DNA from: Paracentrotus lividus
Taxonomy: Eukaryota; Echinodermata; Echinoidea; Camarodonta; Echinidae
DNA: 64,000 nucleotides
Reading direction: 5' to 3'
Assembly: GCA_940671915.1 (NCBI GenBank)
Contig: CALNVZ010002974.1
Location: 46,057,469-46,121,468, forward strand
The position numbers were made by a program, and so were the translations under genes. Every line of letters begins with the position of its first letter. The stretch's first letter is position 1. Positions 12,360-21,649 of this stretch are shown piece after piece. The notes under the pieces are model-generated. The model was not told the DNA's origin. It ran no database searches and worked only from the letters and a program-made list of their open reading frames with translations.

Positions 12360-15300
12360 TTTGGGGGGCTTACTCTAATAAAAAAAATAAAAATACCCTA
12401 CCCTATTATTACTTATTTATTATTGCACTGTTCTCCGGCAGTTTAAGGGTCAAGTACGGCCAGCCTCAATATTCACAAGTGCTCTAGTACTTCAAGGAAA
12501 TCTACATTTATTTTGGAGGGGCCTTACTGTAAATAAAAAAAAAACAACAACCTAAGCTTTTATTAATTATTTATTACTGCACTGTTCTCCGGCAGTTTAA
12601 GGATCAAATCTCGGGCCAGCTCAGTATTCACAAGTGCTCTAGTAATTCAAAGGAAAATCTACATTTATTTGGGAGGGGCCTAACTCTAAATTTAAAAAGA
12701 AAACCTACTCTTTTATTACTTATTTATTACTGCACTGTTCTCCGGCAGTTTAAGGATCAAATCCGGCCAGCTCAGTATTCACAAGTGCTCTAGTAATTTA
12801 GAGGAAATTCTATATTTATTTGGTAGGGGCCCCAAACTAACCTTTTATAAGTCATTACTTAACATTAAGGAGGGCCTTACTCTTTATAAAATCACCCTTA
12901 TATAATTCATTACTGCACTGTTCTCCGGCAGTTTAAGGATCAAATCCGCCCAGCTCAGTATATCACAAGTGCTCTAGTAATTCAAAGGAAATCTACATTT
13001 ATTTGGGAGGGGCCTTACTCTAAATTTAAAAAGAAAACCTACTCTTTTATTACTTATTTATTACTGCACTGTTCTCCGGCAGTTTAAGGATCAAATCCGG
13101 CCAGCTCAGTATTCACAAGTGCTCTAGTAATTTAGAGGAAATTCTATATTTATTTGGTAGGGCCCCAAACTAACCTTTTATAAGTCATTACTTAACATTA
13201 AGGAGGGCCTTACTCTTTATAAAAATGCCCGTTTTATTATTTATTACTGCACTGTTCTCCGGCAGTTTATAGGATCAAGTCCCGCCAGCTCAGTATTTAC
13301 AAGTGCTCTAGTAATAATTTAAAGAAAAATCTTCATTTAATTGGGGGGGGCTTAAAACATCCTTTTAAACCTTATTAATGAACATTTTGGCAGAGGCCCT
13401 TACTGTGAATAAAACACAACCCTTTTTATTATTTATTACTGCACTGTTCTCCGGCAGTTTAAGGAACAAGTCCCGCCAGCTCAGAATTCACAAGTGCTCT
13501 AGTAATTTAGAGGAAAATCTAAATTTATTTAGGAGGGTCTTACTTTGAATATAAACCTTTACATTATTTGGGAGGGCTATAACACTAAGGGGGGAAAATA
13601 GATTTAAAAAACCGACCTTTTATTATTCATTTCTGCACTGTTCTCTGGCAGTTTAAGGATCAAGTCATGCCAGCTCAGTATTCAGAAGTGCTCTAGAATT
13701 TGTTTGGACACGTTGGAACGGCTCTTAATAAATATGTCCTTTTTATTGCGTATTACTGAGTGATAAGAGGCCTAATAGTTACAGATGCACCGTAACTAGA
13801 AGAATCAATTACCAATCAATTCAGATATCAAAGTATTAGTTAAACCAATAAAGCCTGTATTTCTAGCTTAGTTTTGGTGTAAATGCTAGATATTATCAGT
13901 GGCTGATTCAGAATTTGAATGTGGGGAAGGGGCACGCCCTATTGGGGCGCCGCCGTCCATTTTTTATTTCCGATTTTAACATTTTAGTATACGCAGGGGT
14001 CAATGAGTGATTTTTAAAATGTAGGGGGCCTATCCCCTACGCCCTGCTTGGATCTGCCACTAAACAATATTTAATGTAAAGTAAAAACGTTATTCGTTTT
14101 TAATTTAAGCTAAGTTGTGTAATGTTAATGTGTTATTTCAAGGTACCATTCAGGGGCCGCGGAGCGTTTTTGAAAGTGGAGGGGCTGAGCCGAAAGTGGG
14201 GGGCTGAACAGGCTAAAAATATCAAATGTATGGTCATTTTGGCGCCCCCGGCTCCGCGGCCCCTGCCATTATTCTACACTTATTAAATCTTTAATGGATC
14301 CCTCTATTTCCATAGGAAATATCGATATTTTTTTTGGTATCTTAAATATACCCCAAGTATTTAAAAAAATGCATTTGTATGATTGATAATTTAAAAAATT
14401 ATTTTGTTAATTTTATTATTCAGATGTTATAATGCACGATTCTGTATTGCCAAATGTAAATTTGATTTCTGTGGAAATGAAAAATAAAGTTGAATTGAAA
14501 TATCTCACGGTTTTTGTTGCCATCTCAAAGTAGACTCACAACACTCTCTGCAGCTGGGGACAGCGTCACCTCTTGCATAAGAAGTCCTGGCTCACCGGCA
14601 TGACAGCGGCGGGTATCCTCGGTACACTTCCATCGGGAATCGGGTTGGAAGTCATCTCTCACAAGTTCCAAGTTCATTCATTTTAACAGTCCAAAATATT
14701 CAAGCACATCAAAGAGTCCACGAAACGAAGCAAAAAGTTGATAATAATTATTATCTCAAAAGCGGCATTTTGGAGTATAACCTTGTACAGCCATGATTGT
14801 CTCGTACCATAATTCACATGTAGGCCTACATACGACGCCACATTCAATTTCCGCACACAACATCACGTGGTCCTAGCAAACGAGCCAATCAGAATTGTCG
14901 TTATAGTACCGCAGAACGTAGGGTCAGTTGTCATGTGAACAATCACACACGGTGGCGCTTCAGTTCATCCCGGATATTTTGTCGGTTTGTTGTTGTTATG
15001 CGGCGGTCACAACTCGCCGTACCTTCGACGTGCAACTCCCTACGATGGATTTCGTAGAAAAATCGTGCAGCGCAGGTACCTCGGAGGCACGTTTCATGAA
15101 CGACGTGCAGGAAGTTTTTCAATACCCTTATTGCAGGAACGCAGGAATCGCAGAAATTGACCAACGACCTGTGCATTCATTGTTGTGACCGCCGCATTAG
15201 AAATAGGACGGTCAAAATTGTTATCAACTTGGGGTAGGATAGGGAAGGAGGAAAATCCACCCATCGCAACATTTACAAAAATTAACAATAAATAAACATA

Positions 15301-18300
15301 AAAGAAAAATAAAAAAATAGAAAAGTTTGTCTAAACATGGGTCAAATTGTGGACACCACACCATTTCTCAGAGGGTCATCCTCGACTTCCTTTCTTCCGT
15401 TGCTGTTGTTTGTTGGTGCTAAATGGCAACCAGTCAAATTTTGACTATCATCGTCATCATGGCCATAGTACTTTGAATTGTCTTTTTTAACGATATATTT
15501 TCCTTTTCTCTTTTCTTTTTCTTTTTCCTTCCCCCTTTTTTTTTGAGGGGGGGGGGAGGGGGCACTTGCCTTTTTATTCAAATTGCACTCTTTCAATGTA
15601 ATTATGATCTATAACTATTTATTGTTTTCTTCATTGTTTCTCATTTTATCAGTCTGTGGTCCAGCGTCCCATCGAGGATGCAAAAATCATTATGGGTGTA
15701 GCTGTTAATATGAGAGAGGAAAGTGGCCTTGGCAAGCTGGTCTGATAAGTCCACGGTCTGCAACACCATACTGTGGAGGTACATTGATCAACAGGCGATG
15801 GGTCATCACTGCCGCTCACTGTGTGTATGTATTCATAAGTATTCTTTGTATTGAAAGAAACGAACAGTTCTTTTCAAAACAAACTCATCGCCTCACATAG
15901 TTCTTTTCAGAATTATATATTTGAAATTGTGATCTGGTCAAAAAATGTTTTTATTTCGATCTTTCCCCCCTTTTCAATTCAATTTAATTATTTCAATAAT
16001 TCATTTCATCTCCATTTACGACATTTTCAACACCAGAACAAAAAGTTAAAAACATATTAAACTGTTAAAAGCTGGCAAGGTCTCACGTTTGGTTCTGCAA
16101 TCAAACTCCATTTCATTCGCTTTCCTTTATTCCCTACGCCCCTTATGTGGGTCATTTGGCTAAGGCTTACCACGACGACGAAAGAATATTGAATAATTTG
16201 TTCCCTCCATTTCACCAGATATTCTGGTTTGCAAATTGAATATTTTTTCCGCTTTTGAGCTGCTTGATTGATGAGTCTTTTAAATAAATTTTAAAAATAA
16301 ACTTTCTGTTTATGTTTCCAGAAATTAAGACAATTCTTTTGATATGCATTTACTTGTAAAAAATAATGACCCAATTAGTATTCGTATATTCATCTTCTGT
16401 TTTCTAATTACATTTATGTTAATATTCTTTTGCATTTGTTGGAAACAATACTACGAAATTTGATTTGATTTGGAATGGGTGATATGTTCACTTTCATAAC
16501 ATTGTCGTAGTTCCTGTAAATGGTAAGATGATCTGTAGTAGACGTAGATGAAAAAGAATAACTCGTTTCATGAAGTTGTCCAGTCAAACATTCTGAACTG
16601 TTTATCAATTGCATTTTTACTCAACAATATTAAAGACTATTGAATAGTGTTCTGTAAAGAGAACTAACATCAGATGGATCGATTGATTATCCAATATGTC
16701 AATAAAAAAGATTGGTGATCAACATTGCGAAGAACCAAAATAAATATATAATTTTTTTCACAGGGTTGGTTTACGGGATGGAAGGTCTACCTGGGTATAA
16801 CAAACTGGAAAACTGGTCTGGATGGTGGGCAGACCATTCCCATTGACAAGATCTTTATTCATCCAAACTACTCCGGTGATCCAGCTTATCAAAATGATTT
16901 AGGTGTAATGAAACTCAAAGAACCTGCTGAACTGAATAACTTTGTCCACCAGCTTGTCTGCCAATGAGGAATTTCGACTTCCCGATGGTTCATATGTCGC
17001 GGCTACTGGATGGGTTCTATCGTAGAGAATGGTAACTATTAATATTTTAAAGCCCTGACCCTACCGTGTCAGAGCAATTACCCCTGAACATTACCCAGGA
17101 CAACTGCCCCAGAAATATAAGGTTATGGTTAGGCAAAACAAACATCTGGTAACCTTTCATTGTTTCGGACAGTCAATTGGAGCATTAAATGTGCGTTAAT
17201 GAGGACGGCAGGAGAAGTTTGGGGGTAAATTTTGCCGGGGTAGTTGTCCGGGTGGAATTTTCCTAGAACCCCTCAATACACATTACTTTGCCAACACAAG
17301 TTGGTGACAACATGGTGCGCGTTACTTTATTAGGCAAGGATGCCCCCCCAAAAAAAAAAAAAAAAAAAAAAAAAAAGGGGGAAAGAGAGAGAGAGAGAGA
17401 GAGAGGAGAGGAGAGAGGAGAGAAAAAAACCGACTAGTAAAACTGTGTGTAAAGGCCTTATATAATGTTGCTCTGATTATGTTCATCGCAATTACGTTGA
17501 TAAATTTTACGAAAGGGTTGGGTTCAACGGTGTCGATTTGTTTTGGCGATGGGGAGGGGGGGGGTGATCGTCGATATTCCTCTTTTCCTCAATGTGACAA
17601 CTACGATGGTAATGATCGCAGTGTCCATTGTTGGGGGTGGGGTAATGTTTGTAATTTGTTGGGGGGGGGTAATGTTTGTATATGCTTGTACATGCATATA
17701 AATATGAAAAATGTATTGTATAATGCGAGCGCGAAGCGCGAGCTGAACATTTTCTCAATAATAGTGACAATAAAATGGGACATTTGTAGCATAATTTGAG
17801 CGCGAAACGAGGAAGGGGCTTTAACTGGTTTGTTAAAGGGGACCATGATGATGTAATGGCTACAGATAATACACTTATGCATGCATGTCAGTATCCACTA
17901 GTACATATTTTCAAATTCTTTATGCGAGCGCGAAGCGCGAGCTAAAAATTTTCTCAATAACAGTGACATGAAATGGGACATAATTATATTGTAGAATAAT
18001 GCTAACGCGAAACGGGAAGGGGCTTTATCTGCCTTATTAAAGGGGCCATCATGATGTAATGTCTATATATACACACACATGCACATTATTACGCATATGA
18101 GTACTGTCTAGTACATCGTCGAATTTATAGGGCTGTAATGCGAGCGCGAAGCGCGAGCTTAAAATTTTCTCAGTAATGTTCAAATGAAACATGGTATTTG
18201 TAGCGTTTCATGACTATAAGCACGAAATTGATGGAGGTCTGGGGGCTTTAACTAGTGATTAGAAGCGGAACATCATGACGTAATGCCAACAAACGCAAAA

Positions 18301-20241
18301 TCTATCATAAATTATGGACGAATTTAGGGCAATATATTGTGCGAGCGCGAAGCGCTGAGCTGAAAATTTTCTCAATAATTAGTGACCTGATGAAACAAGA
18401 TACTTGTAGCAACATGACAGGGACGAAATGGGAGGGATTTAGTGTTTTAAAACGTAGCCATTTCGTCCATTAAAATAATGGCTAAAATTAGACGAAAGTC
18501 AAGTTGCAGTTTGCACTTATTCTTATATTATGCGGGAGCGCGAAAGCGACGGAGCTGAAAATTTTCACCAAATTCCTAAACAGATATCTCCAGATATTGA
18601 GAGCCAAAGCTTAGCGGGACTAATTTGAAAAGAGGGCAATTTAGTTCCCAGAGAAATAGTGAAAGCGTTTATTATATAATCACATGGTCCGAGTCCAAGT
18701 CCTTGTCGATGAAGAGCAAGCTAAGTGTTACAGACTCTTCAAAGTATTCATTTTTTATTTTATCTAAAACCATGTGGGTGTATTGAGGGGGAACTTATGA
18801 CTTCAGTTTTACTTATCGAGGCACCTGTAACCCCCATTCACCCTCGGGATCAATGCCCTGATTATCATCGACTTGATTTTTTTTTTCTAATTGGAATAGG
18901 AAACAATCTGCGCTTTCCATTATCAACACGGTGTATTGGTTACATTGATACTGAAGTTATTAGGCACACTCGAGGAAGATTAACGAAAAGTGAGAAAATT
19001 TTGGTTATGTTGAATGTCAAATAATATGCATTTTAGACTGCAAAAAATTATTAATAAGGTCATAAAAGTGTTTATGATAACGAATTTGTAATGGTAGATT
19101 TACATGCATATAATATGATATTTTTTATTTTCTGATATCCAAAATTTTGGGGGGGGAGAGGTGATTGTACCACACCATCCCCCCACTGAAATTATTGGGG
19201 GGAGGCATCCCCCCCTAAATCCCCCCACAATCAACACCCATGGTTGGTGTTAATGAAAGAATGATCAATCTTGCGATCACCTAAAACGGTTTCTGGATGA
19301 AAATCACTCCACAAGGAGTGGAGAATGTGCACACATTGTTGTGACCGTGCAGATATGACTTATCTTTAAACAACTAGGATTAGATATTTTCTTACTGTTA
19401 AGTATAACTCCAATAACTTCTTTTCTGTTGTATTTTCAGGCGCTAAACCCACCAGATTTACAGGAGATTTATATACCGAAGGTTCCCTTGGATACTGCAG
19501 AAATCAATTTCTCATTAGAACTCTTAGACAACGTACGTATGTGCGGGATACTCCAGTGGTTATACTAGTACCTGCTTTGTAAGTCACGTGACATGTCATA
19601 ATTTATCATTAATTCTATAAACCTTTTAATTTTGTTTTACTTTTCCATTAGACGTTATTAGCTACACCGGTACTTGTTCTGAACGTAGCCCATGCAGTGA
19701 CTTGATTAAACTCTTACTAATCCTAATGATGGATGCATCAGGAGCGGATCCCAGGATTACGTCACACAATGAAATTATCGGCCATTCCCAAACAGAATAG
19801 AGCTGTCATTGTCCCCAAACTATAATTGGGCCTGTATTTTTTTTTCAAATGCTGTGCATGATGATGAAAACATGAGTTCTGATCGATGTGTAGGCCTATC
19901 AAGAAAATCTGACTTTCTTTTTACTGCTTATATGGGCTTATAACGCATGTCATTTATTATCATTTAACCATATGCGATGTAACGTATACTTTATCATATA
20001 TTTCATGTGGTAGCTGTCACAATGTTATTAATACAATTACAAATTAATGCTTCTTTTTATCTGTGATATTCTTAATACAGGGTGATAGTGGTGGGCCTTT
20101 AGTTGTCTTATATCAACGGGTCCTGGTTCTCTATCGGGTCAGTGTCGGCAGGAGTCATGTGGTGGACCGTACAGACCAAATGTGTTTACGGGTACTGCTA
20201 GCAATCTGGACTATATAATGAAGATTATTGATGAAAATTGA
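859..20241 (+). CDS. CUB-LDLa-chymotrypsin-like serine protease gene (5' partial, frame broken)
   Basis: Seventeen exons were recognised by domain content and GT-AG sites: 859-894, 1402-1446, 3037-3171, 4045-4254, 4903-5022, 5648-5752, 6457-6552, 7313-7418, 8003-8103, 8539-8645, 9220-9408, 11161-11283, 11790-11876, 15653-15824, 16764-17031, 19440-19578, 20081-20241. The order is linker, CUB, LDLa x6, truncated LDLa plus Thr-rich stalk, LDLa x2, S1 protease. Exons upstream of the protease domain begin and end in phase 1, the pattern known for shuffled extracellular modules. The architecture resembles matriptase or enteropeptidase-type mosaic proteases, so it should act at the cell surface or outside the cell. 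No start codon, signal peptide or membrane anchor was identified, so the 5' end is missing or further left. Single-base deletions break seven exons (7313-8645 and 15653-20241). These could be assembly errors or an early pseudogene. The precise orthologue is not recognised. Confidence 0.85.
1402..1446 (+). CDS. protease gene: Thr/Pro linker exon (candidate)
   Basis: A 45-nt phase 1-1 segment reads [14 protein letters not shown] between an AAAGTAG acceptor and a GTAAGT donor. A Thr/Pro spacer ahead of the CUB domain fits an extracellular stalk. The acceptor's pyrimidine tract is CCCCCCACC, which is acceptable. Confidence 0.5.
1447..3036 (+). other. intron, no gene seen
   Basis: AT-rich intron between the Thr/Pro linker and the CUB exon. 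The phrase GTTAGTTACGTTAC recurs at about 1769, 1952 and 1969. No further exon was recognised on either strand. Confidence 0.5.
3037..3171 (+). CDS. protease gene: CUB domain, first half
   Basis: Phase 1-1 exon reading [20 protein letters not shown] and on through [17 protein letters not shown], ending at GTAAGT. The [16 protein letters not shown] pattern is the classic first half of a CUB domain, a beta-sandwich that binds protein or carbohydrate ligands. No cysteine is present, whereas most CUB domains carry one disulphide in this half. Confidence 0.88.
3187..3596. mobile_element. G-rich non-autonomous inverted-repeat element
   Basis: The left end GGTGGGTCCAGGTTTTGG and the right end, reverse complemented (CAGCGGCGTATCCAGG), are related. 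A poly-G block follows the left end and a C-rich block precedes the right end. It lies 16 bases inside the intron after CUB exon 1. Confidence 0.5.
3905..3937. repeat. (GA)n microsatellite
   Basis: About 15 GA dinucleotides in an intron. Long GA tracts also occur at 8869-8915, 17384-17404, 30465-30500, 58727-58742 and 62487-62500. Confidence 0.9.
4045..4254 (+). CDS. protease gene: CUB domain, second half
   Basis: Phase 1-1 exon of 210 nt. It reads [13 protein letters not shown] near the start, the acidic Ca-site region of CUB domains (E, D, D). It ends with a hydrophobic strand ([10 protein letters not shown]). With the previous exon it gives about 113 residues, the normal CUB length. This half also lacks cysteine, so the whole CUB is cysteine-free. 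Confidence 0.88.
4298..4407. mobile_element. short foldback element
   Basis: CAGAGCTGTCGGAAGGCTC on the left pairs with GAGCCTTCCGACGCCTCTG on the right. Inside, AAGGATTGGAGGGG pairs with CCCCTCAAATCCTTT. Almost the whole 110 bases fold into one hairpin, typical of a MITE. Confidence 0.65.
4903..5022 (+). CDS. protease gene: LDLa module 1
   Basis: Phase 1-1 exon with six cysteines in LDL-receptor class A spacing, ending in [13 protein letters not shown]. The acidic C-terminal box (D..TDE) supplies the Ca-binding side chains of this family. The frame is intact. Confidence 0.9.
5648..5752 (+). CDS. protease gene: LDLa module 2
   Basis: Phase 1-1 exon with [15 protein letters not shown] followed by [10 protein letters not shown]. 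The six-cysteine layout is kept, but the usual DC.DxSDE box is replaced by VCMDDE. Calcium binding may therefore be weakened. Confidence 0.88.
5797..5890. repeat. GC-rich hairpin cluster
   Basis: GTCGCGGAG (5858-5866) and CTCCGCGAC (5875-5883) form a perfect 9-bp stem. Related words (CGCGGAGACATCTCTGCG) lie just upstream. It sits directly after the LDLa2 exon donor. Confidence 0.55.
6188..6339. mobile_element. MITE family E, short copy
   Basis: Bounded by TTTAAAGGG and CCCTTTAA. Its interior (CTGAAACTTTCAGTAGTTTG and ATTTGCTCTTG with GTTACCAAATC) also occurs at 38.8 kb and 41.3 kb, where a longer copy is split by a LINE. It is probably an internally deleted copy of that family. Confidence 0.7.
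6457..6552 (+). CDS. protease gene: LDLa module 3
   Basis: Phase 1-1 exon reading [20 protein letters not shown] and then [11 protein letters not shown]. The acidic box is complete and the frame intact. The first cysteine pair looks shortened compared with a typical 40-residue LDLa. Confidence 0.9.
7313..7418 (+). CDS. protease gene: LDLa module 4 (two frameshifts)
   Basis: It reads [19 protein letters not shown] in the first frame, QCNGV-like codons in the next, and [11 protein letters not shown] in the third. The exon is 106 nt and two bases short of a phase 1-1 length, which matches two single-base losses near 7365 and 7384. Splice sites and all six cysteine codons are present. Confidence 0.8.
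8003..8103 (+). CDS. protease gene: LDLa module 5 (one frameshift)
   Basis: CPGPTCIP is followed one frame away by [20 protein letters not shown]. The length is one base short of phase 1-1. The acceptor is uncertain between 8002 and 8011. Read without correction, the frame stops at 8046. Confidence 0.78.
8539..8645 (+). CDS. protease gene: LDLa module 6 (one frameshift)
   Basis: CPE at the start, then one frame over [18 protein letters not shown] and NNEDEENC. The exon is one base short of a phase 1-1 length, with the loss at about 8551-8554. The acceptor CTTTTCAG and donor GTAAGT are intact. Confidence 0.8.
9220..9408 (+). CDS. protease gene: truncated LDLa plus Thr-rich stalk
   Basis: Intact phase 1-1 exon. 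It starts [20 protein letters not shown] and has only four cysteines. It then runs into a long Thr/Ser/Pro segment ([17 protein letters not shown]). The acidic half of LDLa is missing. The tail is a likely O-glycosylated mucin-like spacer in the middle of the LDLa array. Confidence 0.85.
9735..10680. repeat. near full-length inverted repeat of about 0.95 kb
   Basis: The left arm word TGCTCCGGCTTTAATTTCTT (from 9754) matches the complement of the right arm at 10645-10664. The arms stay similar inward: CCTGGCTATATTTTG, the CTGAGGTGTA motif and TTGTCTAGGGGAGGG all recur as reverse complements. The centre lies near 10210 at GATATTTAAATATC. No target duplication is obvious. It is either a large foldback transposon or an inverted duplication, in the intron after the Thr-rich exon. 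Confidence 0.8.
11161..11283 (+). CDS. protease gene: LDLa module 8
   Basis: Intact phase 1-1 exon. It reads [20 protein letters not shown] and [10 protein letters not shown] with six cysteines and the acidic box. The acceptor is TTCTGCCACAG and the donor GTAAGA. Confidence 0.9.
11790..11876 (+). CDS. protease gene: LDLa module 9
   Basis: Intact, short phase 1-1 exon reading [18 protein letters not shown] and PNGSDENNC. It lacks the usual first two-cysteine loop. It is the last module before the protease domain, 3.8 kb upstream of it. Confidence 0.88.
11980..13720. repeat. intronic satellite array with higher-order structure
   Basis: About ten copies of a 150-250 bp unit built on CTGCACTGTTCTCCGGCAGT, TTAAGGATCAAG, CCAGCTCAGTATTCACAAG and TGCTCTAGTAATT. 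Core copies start near 12173, 12424, 12577, 12730, 12912, 13063, 13247, 13438 and 13635, with a diverged relic at about 11998. Units at 12577-12889 and 12912-13223 form a repeated pair of about 333 bp. Confidence 0.9.
12256..12356. repeat. (TTTA)n microsatellite inside the satellite array
   Basis: About 100 bases of imperfect TTTA repeats replace the middle of one satellite unit. Confidence 0.9.
13897..14061. mobile_element. MITE with AGTGGCTGATTC-type ends
   Basis: CAGTGGCTGATTCAG on the left matches the complement of CTTGGATCTGCCACT on the right. The interior is G-rich then C-rich. At 165 bp with no coding capacity, it fits a small non-autonomous DNA transposon. Confidence 0.6.
14151..14265. 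mobile_element. 115-bp element with perfect 15-bp terminal repeats
   Basis: CAGGGGCCGCGGAGC opens and GCTCCGCGGCCCCTG closes the element, an exact inverted match. It has no coding capacity and is a MITE-sized insertion in the intron before the protease domain. Confidence 0.75.
14998..15198. mobile_element. MITE family A, copy 1
   Basis: Terminal repeats TGCGGCGGTCACAA and TTGTGACCGCCGCA. The interior includes CGTACCTTCGACGTGCAACT. A second copy in opposite orientation lies at 35595-35829, inside TM9SF1. Flanking TA dinucleotides are compatible with a TA-type target. Confidence 0.8.
15653..15824 (+). CDS. protease gene: S1 domain exon with catalytic His
   Basis: Reads [13 protein letters not shown], then [18 protein letters not shown], which carries the catalytic His. 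Upstream, in another frame, IIMGVAVNM is the expected activation-site neighbourhood (family consensus IVGG), and the CG of the propeptide lies in a third. At least one base is lost near 15717. The donor is probably GTATGT at 15825. Confidence 0.85.
16764..17031 (+). CDS. protease gene: S1 domain exon with catalytic Asp
   Basis: Reads [38 protein letters not shown] (Asp of the triad in NDLGVM) and, in shifted frames, [16 protein letters not shown]. About three one-base losses lie between 16950 and 17016. Read without correction, it stops at 16966. Conserved structural residues are kept. Confidence 0.83.
17360..17410. repeat. poly-A and GA-rich low-complexity tract
   Basis: A run of A, then GGGG, then GA/GGA repeats within an intron of the protease gene. 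Confidence 0.8.
17690..18600. repeat. 200-bp tandem array carrying the 19-mer GCGAGCGCGAAGCGCGAGC
   Basis: The 19-mer occurs at 17725, 17924 and 18140 exactly, and at 18341 and 18532 in altered form, a period of about 190-216 bases. Each copy is followed by a GAAAATTTTC-like word and then by GGGACATTTGTAGC-like and ATGATGTAATG words. All copies have the same orientation. Degenerate half-copies lie at 17799 and 18003. Confidence 0.85.
17832..19439 (+). other. intron within the S1 protease domain, no exon seen
   Basis: Apart from the 19-mer tandem array and inverted G/C blocks (19149-19235), I see no coding segment here. The poly-G and poly-C runs at 19149-19235 look like the end of a G-rich inverted-repeat element. 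Confidence 0.5.
19440..19578 (+). CDS. protease gene: S1 domain exon with specificity pocket
   Basis: Reads [18 protein letters not shown], then one frame away [11 protein letters not shown] up to GTAAGT. Counting back from the active Ser in the next exon, position 189 is Ser (TSTCF: Ser189, Thr190, Cys191). That is chymotrypsin-like rather than trypsin-like (Asp189). Two single-base losses are implied, near 19446 and 19541. Confidence 0.8.
20081..20241 (+). CDS. protease gene: S1 domain exon with catalytic Ser and stop
   Basis: Starts [10 protein letters not shown], which carries the catalytic Ser. It continues through [16 protein letters not shown] in a second frame and [20 protein letters not shown] in a third, ending at TGA 20239-20241. 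At least two frame changes occur. The last exon has the expected length for the C-terminal part of an S1 domain. Confidence 0.85.
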
Positions 20242-20676
20242 TTTAGTACTTATTAGTCGATGATATAGTAATCAAGCACGTAAAGATTATGTAATAGAAT
20301 TCAATTATAAATGTATTTAATTGATGTGAACTAGTTGCTAAATGAATATATATAGATATTATTTCAATATACATAATATCCCCCTCCCCTGTCTCTTTTC
20401 ACTTCCTTTCATTTCACTCATACATGTTTATATTTTATCATGTCTATGTATTACTGTGTTCCCTTTCTTATTATAAACTTTTTATTATTATTTTTTTTTA
20501 CAACTATGGGTTATACAAGTCTGTATATTAGCTACAAACTTTCTTTCAGTAGTCCCCTTCATGACCAACCTGTTTTATTTGTGCCTCTATAATATTGACT
20601 CGTTACTTTTAACTACATTTTAATGTTCATTGGTATATCATACAATGTATATTATGTAATTTGATTTGAAAAGGAA

Positions 20677-20682
20677 AATAAA
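20677..20682 (+). terminator. candidate polyadenylation signal of the protease gene
   Basis: AATAAA lies 436 bases after the stop codon, in A-rich sequence. No other strong signal was found closer. The same stretch resembles LINE 3' tails, so this is tentative. Confidence 0.3.
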
Positions 20683-20805
20683 CGAAACGAAATGAAATGA
20701 AATATCCATAGCAATACTGAATAAGTGAATATACGTGAATAGTATAGTGGTTGAAAAACACGCGTTGCGATTGGCTAGGTCAGTACCACGTGACCTACCT
20801 TCATT

Positions 20806-20833
20806 GTTATATTGTACATATGTACAATATAAC
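20806..20833. repeat. perfect 28-bp palindrome
   Basis: GTTATATTGTACAT is followed at once by its exact reverse complement, with no loop. It lies 565 bases after the protease stop codon. Confidence 0.9.
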
Positions 20834-21091
20834 TTTCGGTTTTTGGAGGGTAAAGCCCGTGTTAAATGAATGGGAGAGTATCGATTCTATGATTGCCTTG
20901 TGCGCTAGCGCGTAATAACAGTAAAATGGTGCGCACAAAAGTAAATAACGATGGGTACGCGGAGCAGCAATATACGTCACAATAGCTTAATTAGCACCAA
21001 AAAATTGGCAAACATGAAATCAGATTAGCAAGGTCAAAGATCTAGGGGTATCTAATTAATATAATAAAAGTGAACGCTCCATCTTGCAATA

Positions 21092-21221
21092 TTACTGGAC
21101 TATATGAACTTCAAATACTAAATTATCCCTCGTGCAGATCTATTTCACCTCGGCCTGCGGCTCGGAGAAACAAATCTGCACTCGGAATACTTTAGTATTT
21201 GTCGTACTTATAATCCAGTAT
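21092..21221. mobile_element. foldback element with TCAAATACTAAA ends
   Basis: ACTGGACTATATGAAC and CAAATACTAAA on the left pair with TTTAGTATTTG and AATCCAGTA on the right. The centre is CCTCGGCCTGCGGCTCGG, itself self-complementary. This is MITE-like. Confidence 0.6.
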
Positions 21222-21649
21222 ATTGAGCGATAGATAGTACACTATTTATATAATATAAAGAAAAAGTACCAATAATACATGTACAAAATTTTGTTTTGTT
21301 GTTACACCCTCATTTTAACAACATCCTTTGCCTTATATATTTTATCGTTGTCATTCTACTCATTTTTCTTTGAAATGTACGTAGTATTAGCTTTGGTTTA
21401 AGTCTATCAATGTAATTCTTGCAAGAGATTTCCCTTTTCTTTTTATCATCTACAACTTTTATAGATTTTTAGAAGATTAAAAAAAAAAAACTTTTAGTAA
21501 GCGTGATATATTTCTGCATGACTTTGAGATCTTTGTATGAATTTATATTATATTGCTATTTATGCGTGACTGTGATTTGAATAGTGCAACTTAGCACCTC
21601 AATAATAGTTGTAGTCCAATATAGCAAATATATCACCCTCACTGTATCT

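Noticed and set aside
12132..12446. 104-codon open frame
   Set aside because: It consists of satellite sequence and TTTA repeats.
11980..13720. Repeated units considered as a CRISPR-like array
   Set aside because: Unit lengths vary, there are no short direct repeats with unique spacers, and the context is an animal intron.
14928..15188. 86-codon frame and its minus-strand partner
   Set aside because: It overlaps the family A MITE with CpG-rich ends, and no protein similarity is seen. The analogous frame at 35586-35844 is the second copy.
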